Source of the DNA: Dictyostelium firmibasis
Lineage: Eukaryota; Evosea; Eumycetozoa; Dictyosteliales; Dictyosteliaceae
DNA: 64,000 bases
Assembly: GCA_036169595.1 (NCBI GenBank)
Contig: CM069765.1
Coordinates: 1,517,001-1,581,000, forward strand
Direction: 5' to 3'
In this document: positions 1-15,000 of the stretch, piece by piece
Layout: every line of letters begins with the position of its first letter
Numbering within the stretch: position 1 is the stretch's first letter
Notes under the pieces: model-generated
What the model saw: only the letters and a program-made list of their open reading frames with translations
Told to the model about the DNA's origin: nothing
Database searches by the model: none
Translations under genes and position numbers: made by a program

Positions 1-1
1 T

Positions 2-3000
2 TATTGTTTTACTGTCAGCGAGCCAATTAATGACGCTAACCTCGGTTTAATTCCATTCTACGAAATTGGTACCTTTGTTTGGATCGATTCAAATAACAAT
101 GATAAATTCGAACCAACAAGTGATATTAAGAAATCAGATGTATCAATCACATTAACAAACAATGGTAACAGTCAAACATCAACAGTTCAAACTGATTCAA
201 ATGGTGAATATAACTTCGATAACTTATTGGCGGGTAATTATTGTATTTCAGTTTCGCAACCAGATAAATATCAATTTGTTGTCAAATCAGATGATTCAGT
301 CGTCGATACAACTGGTGAGTACTGTTTCACATTAACTGAATCCAATCCAAACATCAATATCGGATTAGTTACACTCAACAGTATCGGATCATTCGCATGG
401 TTAGATAAGAATAATGACGGTCTTGTAAATGATGGTGAATCGTTACCAGGTGTCGAGTTATCGTTACAAGATTCAAATGGTAAAGTCTTAGATACTACAA
501 CAACAGATTCAAACGGTAATTATATATTTGATAACTTATTACCAGGTGACTATTGCGTTGCCGCAACAACTCCAATCGGATCAATTCCAGTCACAAACAG
601 TCCAGATAATCTCTTTGTCAATGACAAATATTGTTTAACATTCACTGGACCACAACCGATCGATAGAACTGATGTCAATCCAGGTTTCGTATCAACACTC
701 GATATCGGTCAATATGTTTGGATCGATAAGAATAACAACGGTAAAGAAGAAGCTGATGAGCTATTATTACCAGGTGTAGAAGTCATTATTACATCACCAA
801 ACGGTACTAAAATCGCAGATCTTGTCACAGATGAAAATGGTAAATACGCATTAAAAGATCAAGTACCAGGATCATATTGTGTACAAATGGTCATTCCACC
901 ACATTACAAACAAGTTGTTCAATCAGCAGATTCACCATTCGATTCAAATGTCAAATATTGTTTCGATTTGGTTGATAAATCAATCACCGATGCCAATCTT
1001 GGTTTAGTACCATTATTCAATGTCGGTGATAGTGTTTGGTTAGATCCACTTAATACTGGTAAACGTACTGATGATTCACCACCACTATCAGATATCACAA
1101 TAAGATTAACTGATAAAGATGGAAATGAAATCGAAACCACTAAATCAGGACCAGATGGTAAATATGAATTCAAAGACCTCCCACCAGGTGATTATTGTGT
1201 CGAAGCTGATATTCCAAAAGATCAATACAAACCAGTCAATACATCATCGGACTCACCATTCTCAGTTGATTCAACAAATGGTGATTTTGTCACAGTCAAA
1301 TATTGTTTCACAATTACTGACCAAGATGTCAAACCACCAATCGGTGTTACACCATTCTACGAAATTGGTACCTTTGTTTGGATCGATTCAAATAACAATG
1401 ATAAATTCGAACAACCAACCGATGTTAAAAAATCAGATGTATCAATTACATTAACAAACAATGGTAACAGTCAAACATCAACAGTTCAAACTGATTCAAA
1501 TGGTGAATACAATTTCAATCATTTATTAGCAGGTGACTATTGTATTACTGCAACACAACCAGATAAATATCAATTTGTAGTATCATCAGATGATTCAGTG
1601 GTTAATTCAACTGGTCAATATTGTTTCACATTAACTGAATCCAATCCAAATATCAATATCGGATTAGTTACACTCAATAGTATCGGATCAATATCATGGT
1701 TAGATAAGAATAATGATGGTAAGAAAGAAGATAATGAATTCTTACCAGGTGTCGAGTTATCATTACAAGATTCAAATGGTAAAGTCTTAGATACCACAAC
1801 AACAGATTCAAACGGTAATTACATATTTGATAACCTATTACCAGGTGACTATTGTGTTGTCGCAACAACTCCAATCGGATCAATTCCAGTCACAAATAGT
1901 CCAGATAATCTCTTTGTCAATGACAAATATTGTTTAACATTCACTGGACCACAACCAATCGATAGAACTGATGTCAATCCAGGTTTCGTATCAACACTCG
2001 ATATCGGTCAATATGTTTGGATCGATAAGAATAATAACGGTAAAGAAGAAGCTGACGAACCATTATTACCAGGTGTAGAAGTCATTATTACATCTCCAAA
2101 CGGTACTAAAATCGCAGATCTTGTCACAGATGAAAATGGTAAATACGCATTAAAAGATCAAGTACCAGGATCATATTGTGTACAAATGGTTATTCCAGAT
2201 CACTATAAACAAGTCGTTCAATCAGCAGATTCACCATTCGATTCAAATGTCAAATATTGCTTCGATTTGGTTGATAAATCAATCACCGATGCCAACTTAG
2301 GTTTAGTTCCATTATACCCAATTGGTGATAGTGTTTGGTTAGATCCACTCAATACTGGTAAACGTACTGATGATTCACCAAGTGTTGAAGGTATTGAGTT
2401 ACAATTAGTCGATAAAGATGGTAAAGTTATTCAATCAACAACATCAGATTCAAATGGTAAATATCAATTTGAAGATGTTCAACCAGGTGATTACTGTATT
2501 GAAGCAACAATTCCAGATCAATACAAACCAGTAAATACATCATCATATTCACCATTCTCTACAACAACTTCACCAGAAGTATCTAAATCATGTTTCACAG
2601 TCTCAGGACCACTCGATAATCAAAATTTAGGTTTAACACCATTCTACGAAATTGGTACAATTGTTTGGATCGATTCAAATAACAATGATAAATTCGAACA
2701 ACCAACCGACATTGGAAAATCAGATATATCAATTACATTAACAAATATTGGTTCAGGAGAAGAATCAAGCACCTCAAGCGATGTCGATGGACAATACAAT
2801 TTCAATCATTTATTAGCAGGTGACTATTGTATTACTGCAACACAACCAGATAAATATCAATTTGTAGTAACATCAGATGATTCAGTGGTTAATTCAACTG
2901 GTCAATATTGTTTCACATTAACTGAATCCAATCCAAATATCAATATCGGATTAGTTACACTCAATAGTATCGGATCAGTATCATGGTTAGATAAGAATAA

Positions 3001-6000
3001 TGATGGTAAAAAAGAAAACAATGAATTCTTACCGGGTGTCGAGTTATCATTACAAGATTCAAATGGTAAAGTCTTAGAAACTACAACAACAGATTCAAAT
3101 GGTAATTACATATTTGATAACTTATTACCAGGTGACTATTGTGTTGTCGCAACAACTCCAATCGGATCAATTCCAGTCACAAACAGTCCAGATAATCTCT
3201 TTGTCAATGATAAATATTGTTTAACATTCACTGGACCACAACCAATCGATAGAACTGATGTCAATCCAGGTTTCGTATCAACACTCGATATCGGTCAATA
3301 TGTTTGGATCGATAAGAATAACAACGGTAAAGAAGAAGCTGACGAACCATTATTACCAGGTGTAGAAGTCATTATTACATCACCAAATGGAACTTCAATT
3401 GCCAATCTTGTCACAGATGAAAATGGTAAATACGCATTAAAAGATCAAGTACCAGGATCATATTGTGTACAAATGGTTATTCCACCACATTACAAACAAG
3501 TTGTTCAATCAGCAGATTCACCATTCGATTCAAATGTCAAATATTGTTTCGATTTAGTAGATAAATCAATCACCGATGCCAATCTTGGTTTAGTACCATT
3601 ATTCAATGTCGGTGATAGTGTTTGGTTAGATCCACTTAATACTGGTAAACGTACTGATGATTCGCCACCATTATCAGATATCACAATAAGATTAACTGAT
3701 AAAGATGGAAATGAAATCGAAACCACTAAATCAGGACCAGATGGTAAATATGAATTCAAAGACCTCCCACCAGGTGATTATTGTGTCGAAGCTGATATTC
3801 CAAAAGATCAATACAAACCAGTCAATACATCATCGGACTCACCATTCTCAGTTGATTCAACAAATGGTGATTTTGTCACAGTCAAATATTGTTTCACAAT
3901 TACTGACCAAGATGTCAAACCACCAATCGGTGTTACACCATTCTACGAAATTGGTACCTTTGTTTGGATCGATTCAAATAACAATGATAAATTCGAACAA
4001 CCAAGTGATGTTAAAAAATCAGATGTATCAATTACATTAACAAACAATGGTAACAGTCAAACATCAACAGTTCAAACTGATTCAAATGGTGAATACAATT
4101 TCAATCATTTATTAGCAGGTGATTATTGTATTACTGCAACACAACCAGATAAATATCAATTTGTTGTCAAATCAGATGATTCAGTCGTCGATACAACTGG
4201 TGAATACTGTTTCACATTAACTGAATCCAATCCAAACATCAATATCGGATTAGTTACACTCAACAGTATCGGATCAATATCATGGTTAGATAAGAATAAT
4301 GATGGTAAGAAAGAAGATAATGAATTCTTACCAGGTGTCGAGTTATCATTACAAGATTCAAATGGTAAAGTCTTAGATACTACAACAACAGATTCAAACG
4401 GTAATTACATATTTGATAACTTATTACCAGGTGACTATTGTGTTGTCGCAACAACTCCAATCGGATCAATTCCAGTCACAAATAGTCCAGATAATCTCTT
4501 TGTCAATGACAAATATTGTTTAACATTCACTGGACCACAACCAATCGATAGAACTGATGTCAATCCAGGTTTCGTATCAACACTCGATATCGGTCAATAT
4601 GTTTGGATCGATAAGAATAATAACGGTAAAGAAGAAGCTGACGAACCATTATTACCAGGTGTACAAATCCATATTTTCTCACCAAATGGAACTTCAATTG
4701 CCAATCTTGTCACAGATGAAAATGGTAAATACGCATTAAAAGATCAAGTACCAGGATCGTATTGTGTACAAATGGTCATTCCACCACATTACAAACAAGT
4801 TATTCAATCAACAGATTCACCATTCGATTCAAATGTCAAATATTGTTTCGATTTGGTTGATAAATCAATCACTGATGCCAATCTTGGTTTAGTACCATTA
4901 TTCAATGTCGGTGATAGTGTTTGGTTAGATCCACTTAATACTGGTAAACGTACTGATGATTCACCACCATTATCAGATATCACAATAAGATTAACTGATA
5001 AAGATGGAAATGAAATCGAAACCACTAAATCAGGACCAGATGGTAAATATGAATTCAAAGACCTCCCACCAGGTGATTATTGTGTCGAAGCTGATATTCC
5101 AAAAGATCAATACAAACCAGTCAATACATCATCGGACTCACCATTCTCAGTTGATTCAACAAATGGTGATTTTGTCACAGTCAAATATTGTTTCACAATT
5201 ACTGACCAAGATGTCAAACCACCAATCGGTGTTACACCATTCTACGAAATTGGTACCTTTGTTTGGATCGATTCAAATAACAATGATAAATTCGAACAAC
5301 CAACCGATGTTAAAAAATCAGATGTATCAATTACATTAACAAACAATGGTAACAGTCAAACATCAACAGTTCAAACTGATTCAAATGGTGAATACAATTT
5401 CAATCATTTATTAGCAGGTGACTATTGTATTACTGCAACACAACCAGATAAATATCAATTTGTAGTATCATCAGATGATTCAGTGGTTAATTCAACTGGT
5501 CAATATTGTTTCACATTAACTGAATCCAATCCAAATATCAATATCGGATTAGTTACACTCAATAGTATCGGATCAATATCATGGTTAGATAAGAATAATG
5601 ATGGTAAGAAAGAAGATAATGAATTCTTACCAGGTGTCGAGTTATCATTACAAGATTCAAATGGTAAAGTCTTAGATACCACAACAACAGATTCAAACGG
5701 TAATTACATATTTGATAACCTATTACCAGGTGACTATTGTGTTGTCGCAACAACTCCAATCGGATCAATTCCAGTCACAAATAGTCCAGATAATCTCTTT
5801 GTCAATGACAAATATTGTTTAACATTCACTGGACCACAACCAATCGATAGAACTGATGTCAATCCAGGTTTCGTATCAACACTCGATATCGGTCAATATG
5901 TTTGGATCGATAAGAATAATAACGGTAAAGAAGAAGCTGACGAACCATTATTACCAGGTGTAGAAGTCATTATTACATCTCCAAACGGTACTAAAATCGC

Positions 6001-9000
6001 AGATCTTGTCACAGATGAAAATGGTAAATACGCATTAAAAGATCAAGTACCAGGATCATATTGTGTACAAATGGTTATTCCAGATCACTATAAACAAGTC
6101 GTTCAATCAGCAGATTCACCATTCGATTCAAATGTCAAATATTGCTTCGATTTGGTTGATAAATCAATCACCGATGCCAACTTAGGTTTAGTTCCATTAT
6201 ACCCAATTGGTGATAGTGTTTGGTTAGATCCACTCAATACTGGTAAACGTACTGATGATTCACCAAGTGTTGAAGGTATTGAGTTACAATTAGTCGATAA
6301 AGATGGTAAAGTTATTCAATCAACAACATCAGATTCAAATGGTAAATATCAATTTGAAGATGTTCAACCAGGTGATTACTGTATTGAAGCAACAATTCCA
6401 GATCAATACAAACCAGTAAATACATCATCATATTCACCATTCTCTACAACAACTTCACCAGAAGTATCTAAATCATGTTTCACAGTCTCAGGACCACTCG
6501 ATAATCAAAATTTAGGTTTAACACCATTCTACGAAATTGGTACAATTGTTTGGATCGATTCAAATAACAATGATAAATTCGAACAACCAACCGACATTGG
6601 AAAATCAGATATATCAATTACATTAACAAATATTGGTTCAGGAGAAGAATCAAGCACCTCAAGCGATGTCGATGGACAATACAATTTCAATCATTTATTA
6701 GCAGGTGACTATTGTATTACTGCAACACAACCAGATAAATATCAATTTGTAGTAACATCAGATGATTCAGTGGTTAATTCAACTGGTCAATATTGTTTCA
6801 CATTAACTGAATCCAATCCAAATATCAATATCGGATTAGTTACACTCAATAGTATCGGATCAGTATCATGGTTAGATAAGAATAATGATGGTAAAAAAGA
6901 AAACAATGAATTCTTACCGGGTGTCGAGTTATCATTACAAGATTCAAATGGTAAAGTCTTAGAAACTACAACAACAGATTCAAATGGTAATTACATATTT
7001 GATAACTTATTACCAGGTGACTATTGTGTTGTCGCAACAACTCCAATCGGATCAATTCCAGTCACAAACAGTCCAGATAATCTCTTTGTCAATGATAAAT
7101 ATTGTTTAACATTCACTGGACCACAACCAATCGATAGAACTGATGTCAATCCAGGTTTCGTATCAACACTCGATATCGGTCAATATGTTTGGATCGATAA
7201 GAATAACAACGGTAAAGAAGAAGCTGACGAACCATTATTACCAGGTGTAGAAGTCATTATTACATCACCAAATGGAACTTCAATTGCCAATCTTGTCACA
7301 GATGAAAATGGTAAATACGCATTAAAAGATCAAGTACCAGGATCATATTGTGTACAAATGGTTATTCCACCACATTACAAACAAGTTGTTCAATCAGCAG
7401 ATTCACCATTCGATTCAAATGTCAAATATTGTTTCGATTTAGTAGATAAATCAATCACCGATGCCAATCTTGGTTTAGTACCATTATTCAATGTCGGTGA
7501 TAGTGTTTGGTTAGATCCACTTAATACTGGTAAACGTACTGATGATTCGCCACCATTATCAGATATCACAATAAGATTAACTGATAAAGATGGAAATGAA
7601 ATCGAAACCACTAAATCAGGACCAGATGGTAAATATGAATTCAAAGACCTCCCACCAGGTGATTATTGTGTCGAAGCTGATATTCCAAAAGATCAATACA
7701 AACCAGTCAATACATCATCGGACTCACCATTCTCAGTTGATTCAACAAATGGTGATTTTGTCACAGTCAAATATTGTTTCACAATTACTGACCAAGATGT
7801 CAAACCACCAATCGGTGTTACACCATTCTACGAAATTGGTACCTTTGTTTGGATCGATTCAAATAACAATGATAAATTCGAACAACCAAGTGATGTTAAA
7901 AAATCAGATGTATCAATTACATTAACAAACAATGGTAACAGTCAAACATCAACAGTTCAAACTGATTCAAATGGTGAATACAATTTCAATCATTTATTAG
8001 CAGGTGATTATTGTATTACTGCAACACAACCAGATAAATATCAATTTGTTGTCAAATCAGATGATTCAGTCGTCGATACAACTGGTGAATACTGTTTCAC
8101 ATTAACTGAATCCAATCCAAACATCAATATCGGATTAGTTACACTCAACAGTATCGGATCAATATCATGGTTAGATAAGAATAATGATGGTAAGAAAGAA
8201 GATAATGAATTCTTACCAGGTGTCGAGTTATCATTACAAGATTCAAATGGTAAAGTCTTAGATACTACAACAACAGATTCAAACGGTAATTACATATTTG
8301 ATAACTTATTACCAGGTGACTATTGTGTTGTCGCAACAACTCCAATCGGATCAATTCCAGTCACAAATAGTCCAGATAATCTCTTTGTCAATGACAAATA
8401 TTGTTTAACATTCACTGGACCACAACCAATCGATAGAACTGATGTCAATCCAGGTTTCGTATCAACACTCGATATCGGTCAATATGTTTGGATCGATAAG
8501 AATAATAACGGTAAAGAAGAAGCTGACGAACCATTATTACCAGGTGTACAAATCCATATTTTCTCACCAAATGGAACTTCAATTGCCAATCTTGTCACAG
8601 ATGAAAATGGTAAATACGCATTAAAAGATCAAGTACCAGGATCGTATTGTGTACAAATGGTCATTCCACCACATTACAAACAAGTTATTCAATCAACAGA
8701 TTCACCATTCGATTCAAATGTCAAATATTGTTTCGATTTGGTTGATAAATCAATCACTGATGCCAATCTTGGTTTAGTACCATTATTCAATGTCGGTGAT
8801 AGTGTTTGGTTAGATCCACTTAATACTGGTAAACGTACTGATGATTCACCACCATTATCAGATATCACAATAAGATTAACTGATAAAGATGGAAATGAAA
8901 TCGAAACCACTAAATCAGGACCAGATGGTAAATATGAATTCAAAGATATTCCACCAGGTGATTATTGTGTCGAAGCTGATATTCCAAAAGATCAATACAA

Positions 9001-12000
9001 ACCAGTCAATACATCATCGGACTCACCATTCTCAGTTGATTCAACAGATAACAATTTTGTCACAGTCAAATATTGTTTCACAATTACTGACCAAGATGTC
9101 AAACCACCAATCGGTGTTACACCATTCTACGAAATTGGTACCTTTGTTTGGATCGATTCAAATAACAATGATAAATTCGAACCAACAAGTGATATCAAGA
9201 AATCAGATGTATCAATTACATTAACAAACAATGGTAATAGTCAAACATCAACAGTTCAAACTGATTCAAATGGTGAATACAATTTCAATCATTTATTAGC
9301 AGGTGATTATTGTATTACTGCAACACAACCAGATAAATATCAATTTGTTGTCAAATCAGATGATTCAGTCGTCGATACAACTGGTGAATACTGTTTCATA
9401 TTAACTGAATCCAATCCAAATATCAATATCGGATTAGTTACACTCAACAGTATCGGATCATTCGCATGGTTAGATAAGAATAATGACGGTCTTGTAAATG
9501 ATGATGAATCGTTACCAGGTGTCGAGTTATCGTTACAAGATTCAAATGGTAAAGTCTTAGATACTACAACAACAGATTCAAACGGTAATTACATATTTGA
9601 TAACCTATTACCAGGTGACTATTGTGTTGTCGCAACAACTCCAATCGGATCAATTCCAGTCACAAATAGTCCAGATAATCTCTTTGTCAATGACAAATAT
9701 TGTTTAACATTCACTGGACCACAACCAATCGATAGAACTGATGTCAATCCAGGTTTCGTATCAACACTCGATATCGGTCAATATGTTTGGATCGATAAGA
9801 ATAACAACGGTAAAGAAGAAGCTGATGAACCATTATTACCAGGTGTAGAAGTCATTATTACATCACCAAACGGCACTAAAATCGCAGATCTTGTCACAGA
9901 TGAAAATGGTAAATACGCATTAAAAGATCAAGTACCAGGATCGTATTGTGTACAAATGGTCATTCCACCACATTACAAACAAGTCGTTCAATCAGCAGAT
10001 TCACCATTCGACTCAAATGTCAAATATTGTTTCGATTTGGTTGATAAATCAATCACCAATGCCAACTTAGGTTTAGTTCCATTATACCCAATTGGTGATA
10101 GTGTTTGGTTAGATCCACTTAATACTGGCAAACGTACTGATGATTCACCAAGTGTTGAAGGTATTGAGTTACAATTAGTCGATAAAGATGGTAAAGTTAT
10201 TCAATCAACAACATCAGATTCAAATGGTAAATATCAATTTGAAGATGTTCAACCAGGTGATTACTGTATTGAAGCAACAATTCCAGATACATACCAAGCA
10301 GTTAATACATCATTAGATTCACCCTTCTCTTCAACATCAGATAACTCAGTTGTTAAATCATGTTTCACAGTCTCAGGACCACTCGATAATCAAAATTTAG
10401 GTTTAACACCATTCTACGAAATTGGTACAATTGTTTGGATCGATTCAAATAACAATGATAAATTCGAACAACCAACCGACATTGGAAAATCAGATATATC
10501 AATTACATTAACAAATATTGGTTCAGGAGAAGAATCAAGCACCTCAAGCGATGTCGATGGACAATACAATTTCAATCATTTATTAGCAGGTGACTATTGT
10601 ATTACTGCAACACAACCAGATAAATATCAATTTGTAGTATCATCAGATGATTCAGTGGTTAATTCAACTGGTCAATATTGTTTCACATTAACTGAATCCA
10701 ATCCAAATATCAATATCGGATTAGTTACACTCAATAGTATCGGATCAATATCATGGTTAGATAAGAATAATGATGGTAAAAAAGAAAACAATGAATTCTT
10801 ACCAGGTGTCGAGTTATCGTTACAAGATTCAAATGGTAAAGTCTTAGAAACTACAACAACAGATTCAAATGGTAACTACATATTTGATAACTTATTACCA
10901 GGTGACTATTGCGTTGTCGCAACAACTCCAATCGGATCAGTCCCAGTCACAAACAGTCAAGACAATCTCTTTGTCAATGACAAATATTGTTTAACATTCA
11001 CTGGACCACAACCAATCGATAGAACTGATGTCAATCCAGGTTTCGTATCAACACTCGATATCGGTCAATATGTTTGGATCGATAAGAATAACAATGGCGA
11101 GGAAGAATCTGATGAACAATTTTTACCAGGTGTACAAATCCATATTTTCTCACCAAATGGAACTTCAATTGCCAATCTTGTCACAGATAAAAATGGTAAA
11201 TACGCATTAAAAGATCAAGTACCAGGATCATATTGTGTACAAATGGTTATTCCACCACATTATAAACAAGTTGCTCAATCAGTAGATTCACCATTCGATT
11301 CAAATGTCAAATATTGTTTCGATTTAATCGACAAATCAATCACCAATGCCAATTTAGGTTTAGTTCCATTATTCCCAATTGGTGATAAGGTTTGGTTAGA
11401 TCCATTTAATACTGGTATACAATTAGACAATTCACCAGGAATTCCAAATATCGTTCTCACTCTCACCAAAGATGGAAATGTAATTGAATCAATACCAACT
11501 GATGATAATGGAAAATATCAATTCTATGACATTGAACCAGGTTACTATTGTATCAATGCGTCCGTTCCCTCCAACTATTCCCCAGTCAATGAATCATCTG
11601 ATTCACCATTTTCATTGTCTTCCCCATCGACAGTGGAATCATGTTTCACAGTTTATGGCCCAACAGAAGACCAAGACCTTGGCCTTATCCCATTACTCCA
11701 AATTGGCACTACTGTCTGGATTGATTCAAACAATAATAACGCCTACGATAAAACAGTTGATGTCGGCGAGCCAGGGTTCGTAATTACATTAACAAATACT
11801 GGATCTGGTCAATCATCGATAGCTTTAACAGATTCAAATGGAAATTATCACTTTGACCATCTACTACCAGGTAACTATTGTATTGACACCACAGCTTCGG
11901 CTAAATATCAATTCGTACAACCATCAAAAGACTCTGTAGTTGATCCAATAACCGGTAAATACTGTTTCATATTAACTGAATCCAATCCAAATATCAATAT

Positions 12001-15000
12001 TGGTATTTCTCCACTTAACAGTATCGGATCAGTATCATGGTTAGATAAGAATAATGATGGTAAGAGACAAGATAATGAAATCTTACCAGGTGTCGAGTTA
12101 TCATTACAAGATTCAAATGGTAAAGTCTTAGATACTATAACAACAGATTCAAACGGTAATTACATATTTGATAACCTTCCACAAGGTGACTATTGTGTTG
12201 TCGCATCAACTCCAATTGGCACTATCCCAGTTACTGGTAGTCAAGATAATCTCTTTGTCAATGATAAATATTGTTTAACATTCTTAGGAGTTACTCCAAT
12301 CGATAGAACTGATGTCAATCCAGGTTTTGTATCAACACTCGATATCGGTCAATATGTTTGGGTCGATAAGAATAACAACGGTAAAGAAGAAGCTGACGAA
12401 CCATTATTACCAGGTGTACAAATCCATATTTTCTCACCAAATGGAACTTCAATTGCCAATCTTGTCACAGATGAAAATGGTAAATACGCATTAAAAGATC
12501 AAGTACCAGGATCATATTGTGTACAAATGGTCATTCCACCACATTACAAACAAGTTATTCAATCAGCAGATTCACCATTCGATTCAAATGTCAAATATTG
12601 TTTCGATTTAATCGACAAATCAATCACCAATGCCAATTTAGGTTTAATTCCACTTTATAACATTGGTTCTGATGCATGGTTAGATAATTTAAATAATGGA
12701 ATTCGTAGAAGTGACTCATCATTGGTACCTAATGTAACCATGTCACTTTATGATGGTAGTGGTGATTTAATTGGAACAATTGTAACCAACTCTTCTGGTA
12801 AATATCAATTTGTTGATGTTCAACCAGGTAATTATTGTGTAAGAGCAACTGTTCCATCAATATACGTAGCTGATGCATTCTCTGATGTATCTCCATTCAA
12901 AAACTTCACCAATACATCGCCAACCAACCCATTAGCAGTACTTCAATCGTGTCTTTCAGTCGTTGATTCTGATGTACTTAATGTAAACATTGGTTTGATT
13001 CCATATCTTGTAGTTGATGGCACAACATGGATCGATTTAGATTTATCTAAATTCCTTTCATCTAGTGACGTACTTCTTCCAAACGTAACTGTAACATTGT
13101 ATGAAAAGGACAGTGGTCTAATTATATCTACCACAAGATCTGATGATAAAGGTGGTTATAGTGTAGGCAATTTACTACCAGGCGACTATTGTGTTCAATT
13201 TGTAATTCCACAAGGATATATGGTTGTCGAAGACTCCGATGATAGTGTCACTAACTCTACTGGAGGCTATTGTTTCCCATTATTCGAGGATACCTCTGAT
13301 GTAAATATTGGTTTGAATACACTATTTGGTATTGGTCATATTGCATGGTTGGATATTAACAATGATGGAAAGAGACAAGACAATGAATTCCTTTCTGATG
13401 TTGAACTCACCCTCAAAGATCCCGTTGGAAACGTTCTTCAAACAACTAAAACAGATATCTATGGTAACTACATGTTCTATCCATTATTAATGGGTAAGTA
13501 TTGTATTGATGCCATCACTCCATTAGGAACTATTCCAGTAACAGGTAGTGTAGATTCTCCATTTATAAACGGCGAGTATTGTGTTAGACTTAATGGTAAT
13601 CTTCCTTATAACAACACTGATGTCAATCCAGGTTTCGTATCAACACTTGATATTGGTCAAAATGTTTGGATTGATCAAAATAATGATGGTATTAAAGAAG
13701 TTGGTGAACCATTATTACCAGGTGTCCAAGTATCACTATTCTCTCCAAATGGCACTCAAATTGCCAATACTGTCACAGATGGAAACGGTAAGTACGCATT
13801 TAAAGATCAAGTCCCAGGATCCTATTGTATCAAGATGATTATTCCAGCACATTATCAACAAGTTGTTCAATCTCAAGACTCACCATTTAACAAGAGTACG
13901 ATTTATTGTTTCGATCTCACAACATCATCCATTACAAATGCCAATCTTGGTCTCACCCCACTTTTGACCATTGGTAATACAGCTTGGTTAGATACATTAA
14001 ATACTGGTATACGTTTACCAACATCTAGTGGTGTTGCAAACATTTCTATGACACTTGTAGACTCAAAAGGAAACTCAATCAATTCAACTATTACAAACCA
14101 AAATGGATTTTACCAATTTGTTGATGTTGCTCCAGGTAACTATTGTATGAGTGCAGGACCAATCAACACTGCACTCTACTCTTTTGTAAATACATCATTA
14201 GACTCTCCATTCACACCATCAGGTAGTAAAGCTTTATATTGTTTCAATGTGAATACTACCAATCTAACCAATATCAATGTCGGTTTGACTCCATACTACA
14301 CATTGGGAAATAATGTTTGGATTGATAAACTTAACAATGGTATTAAAGATTTAGATGATCCACTTCAAGCAAATGTTTCCCTTACTCTTGTAAACACTGG
14401 TAATTCAGTTTCAGCAACCACAACAACAAACGCTCAAGGTACTTATAGTTTCGGAAACTTATTAGCTGGTAATTATTGCTTAACTGCAGTTGTACCACCA
14501 AATTTCAAAGCAGTTGAAACATCAAAAGATTCACCATTCTCTCCAAATGGTTCAGATAATACAACTCAAAGATATTGTTTCACATTATCTGGAACCAAAA
14601 ATGATGCCAATATTGGTTTAGTCCCACTTTATTGTGTTGGTAAATACATTTGGATTGATCTCAATGGCAATGGCCATCCAGAACCAACAGAAGATCCATT
14701 CAGAAACGTAACAATTACTCTAATTCCAAATAATACCGCTCTACCAACTCAAACCACTACGACCGATGTAAATGGAAATTATGTATTTAATAATTTGGTT
14801 GTCGGAAATTATTGCACAAGTTTATTAGCTACCAATAACTATATAATGACAATAATGACAAACGACTCTGTATTCAATTCTAATGGTATCAGTTGCTTCA
14901 CAATCAAATATGGCGACCCTGTTTGTAGAAATGATATTAATGGCGGTTTAATTCCACCAATATTCTCAATTGGTGACTTTGTATTTAATGATGTAAACGG

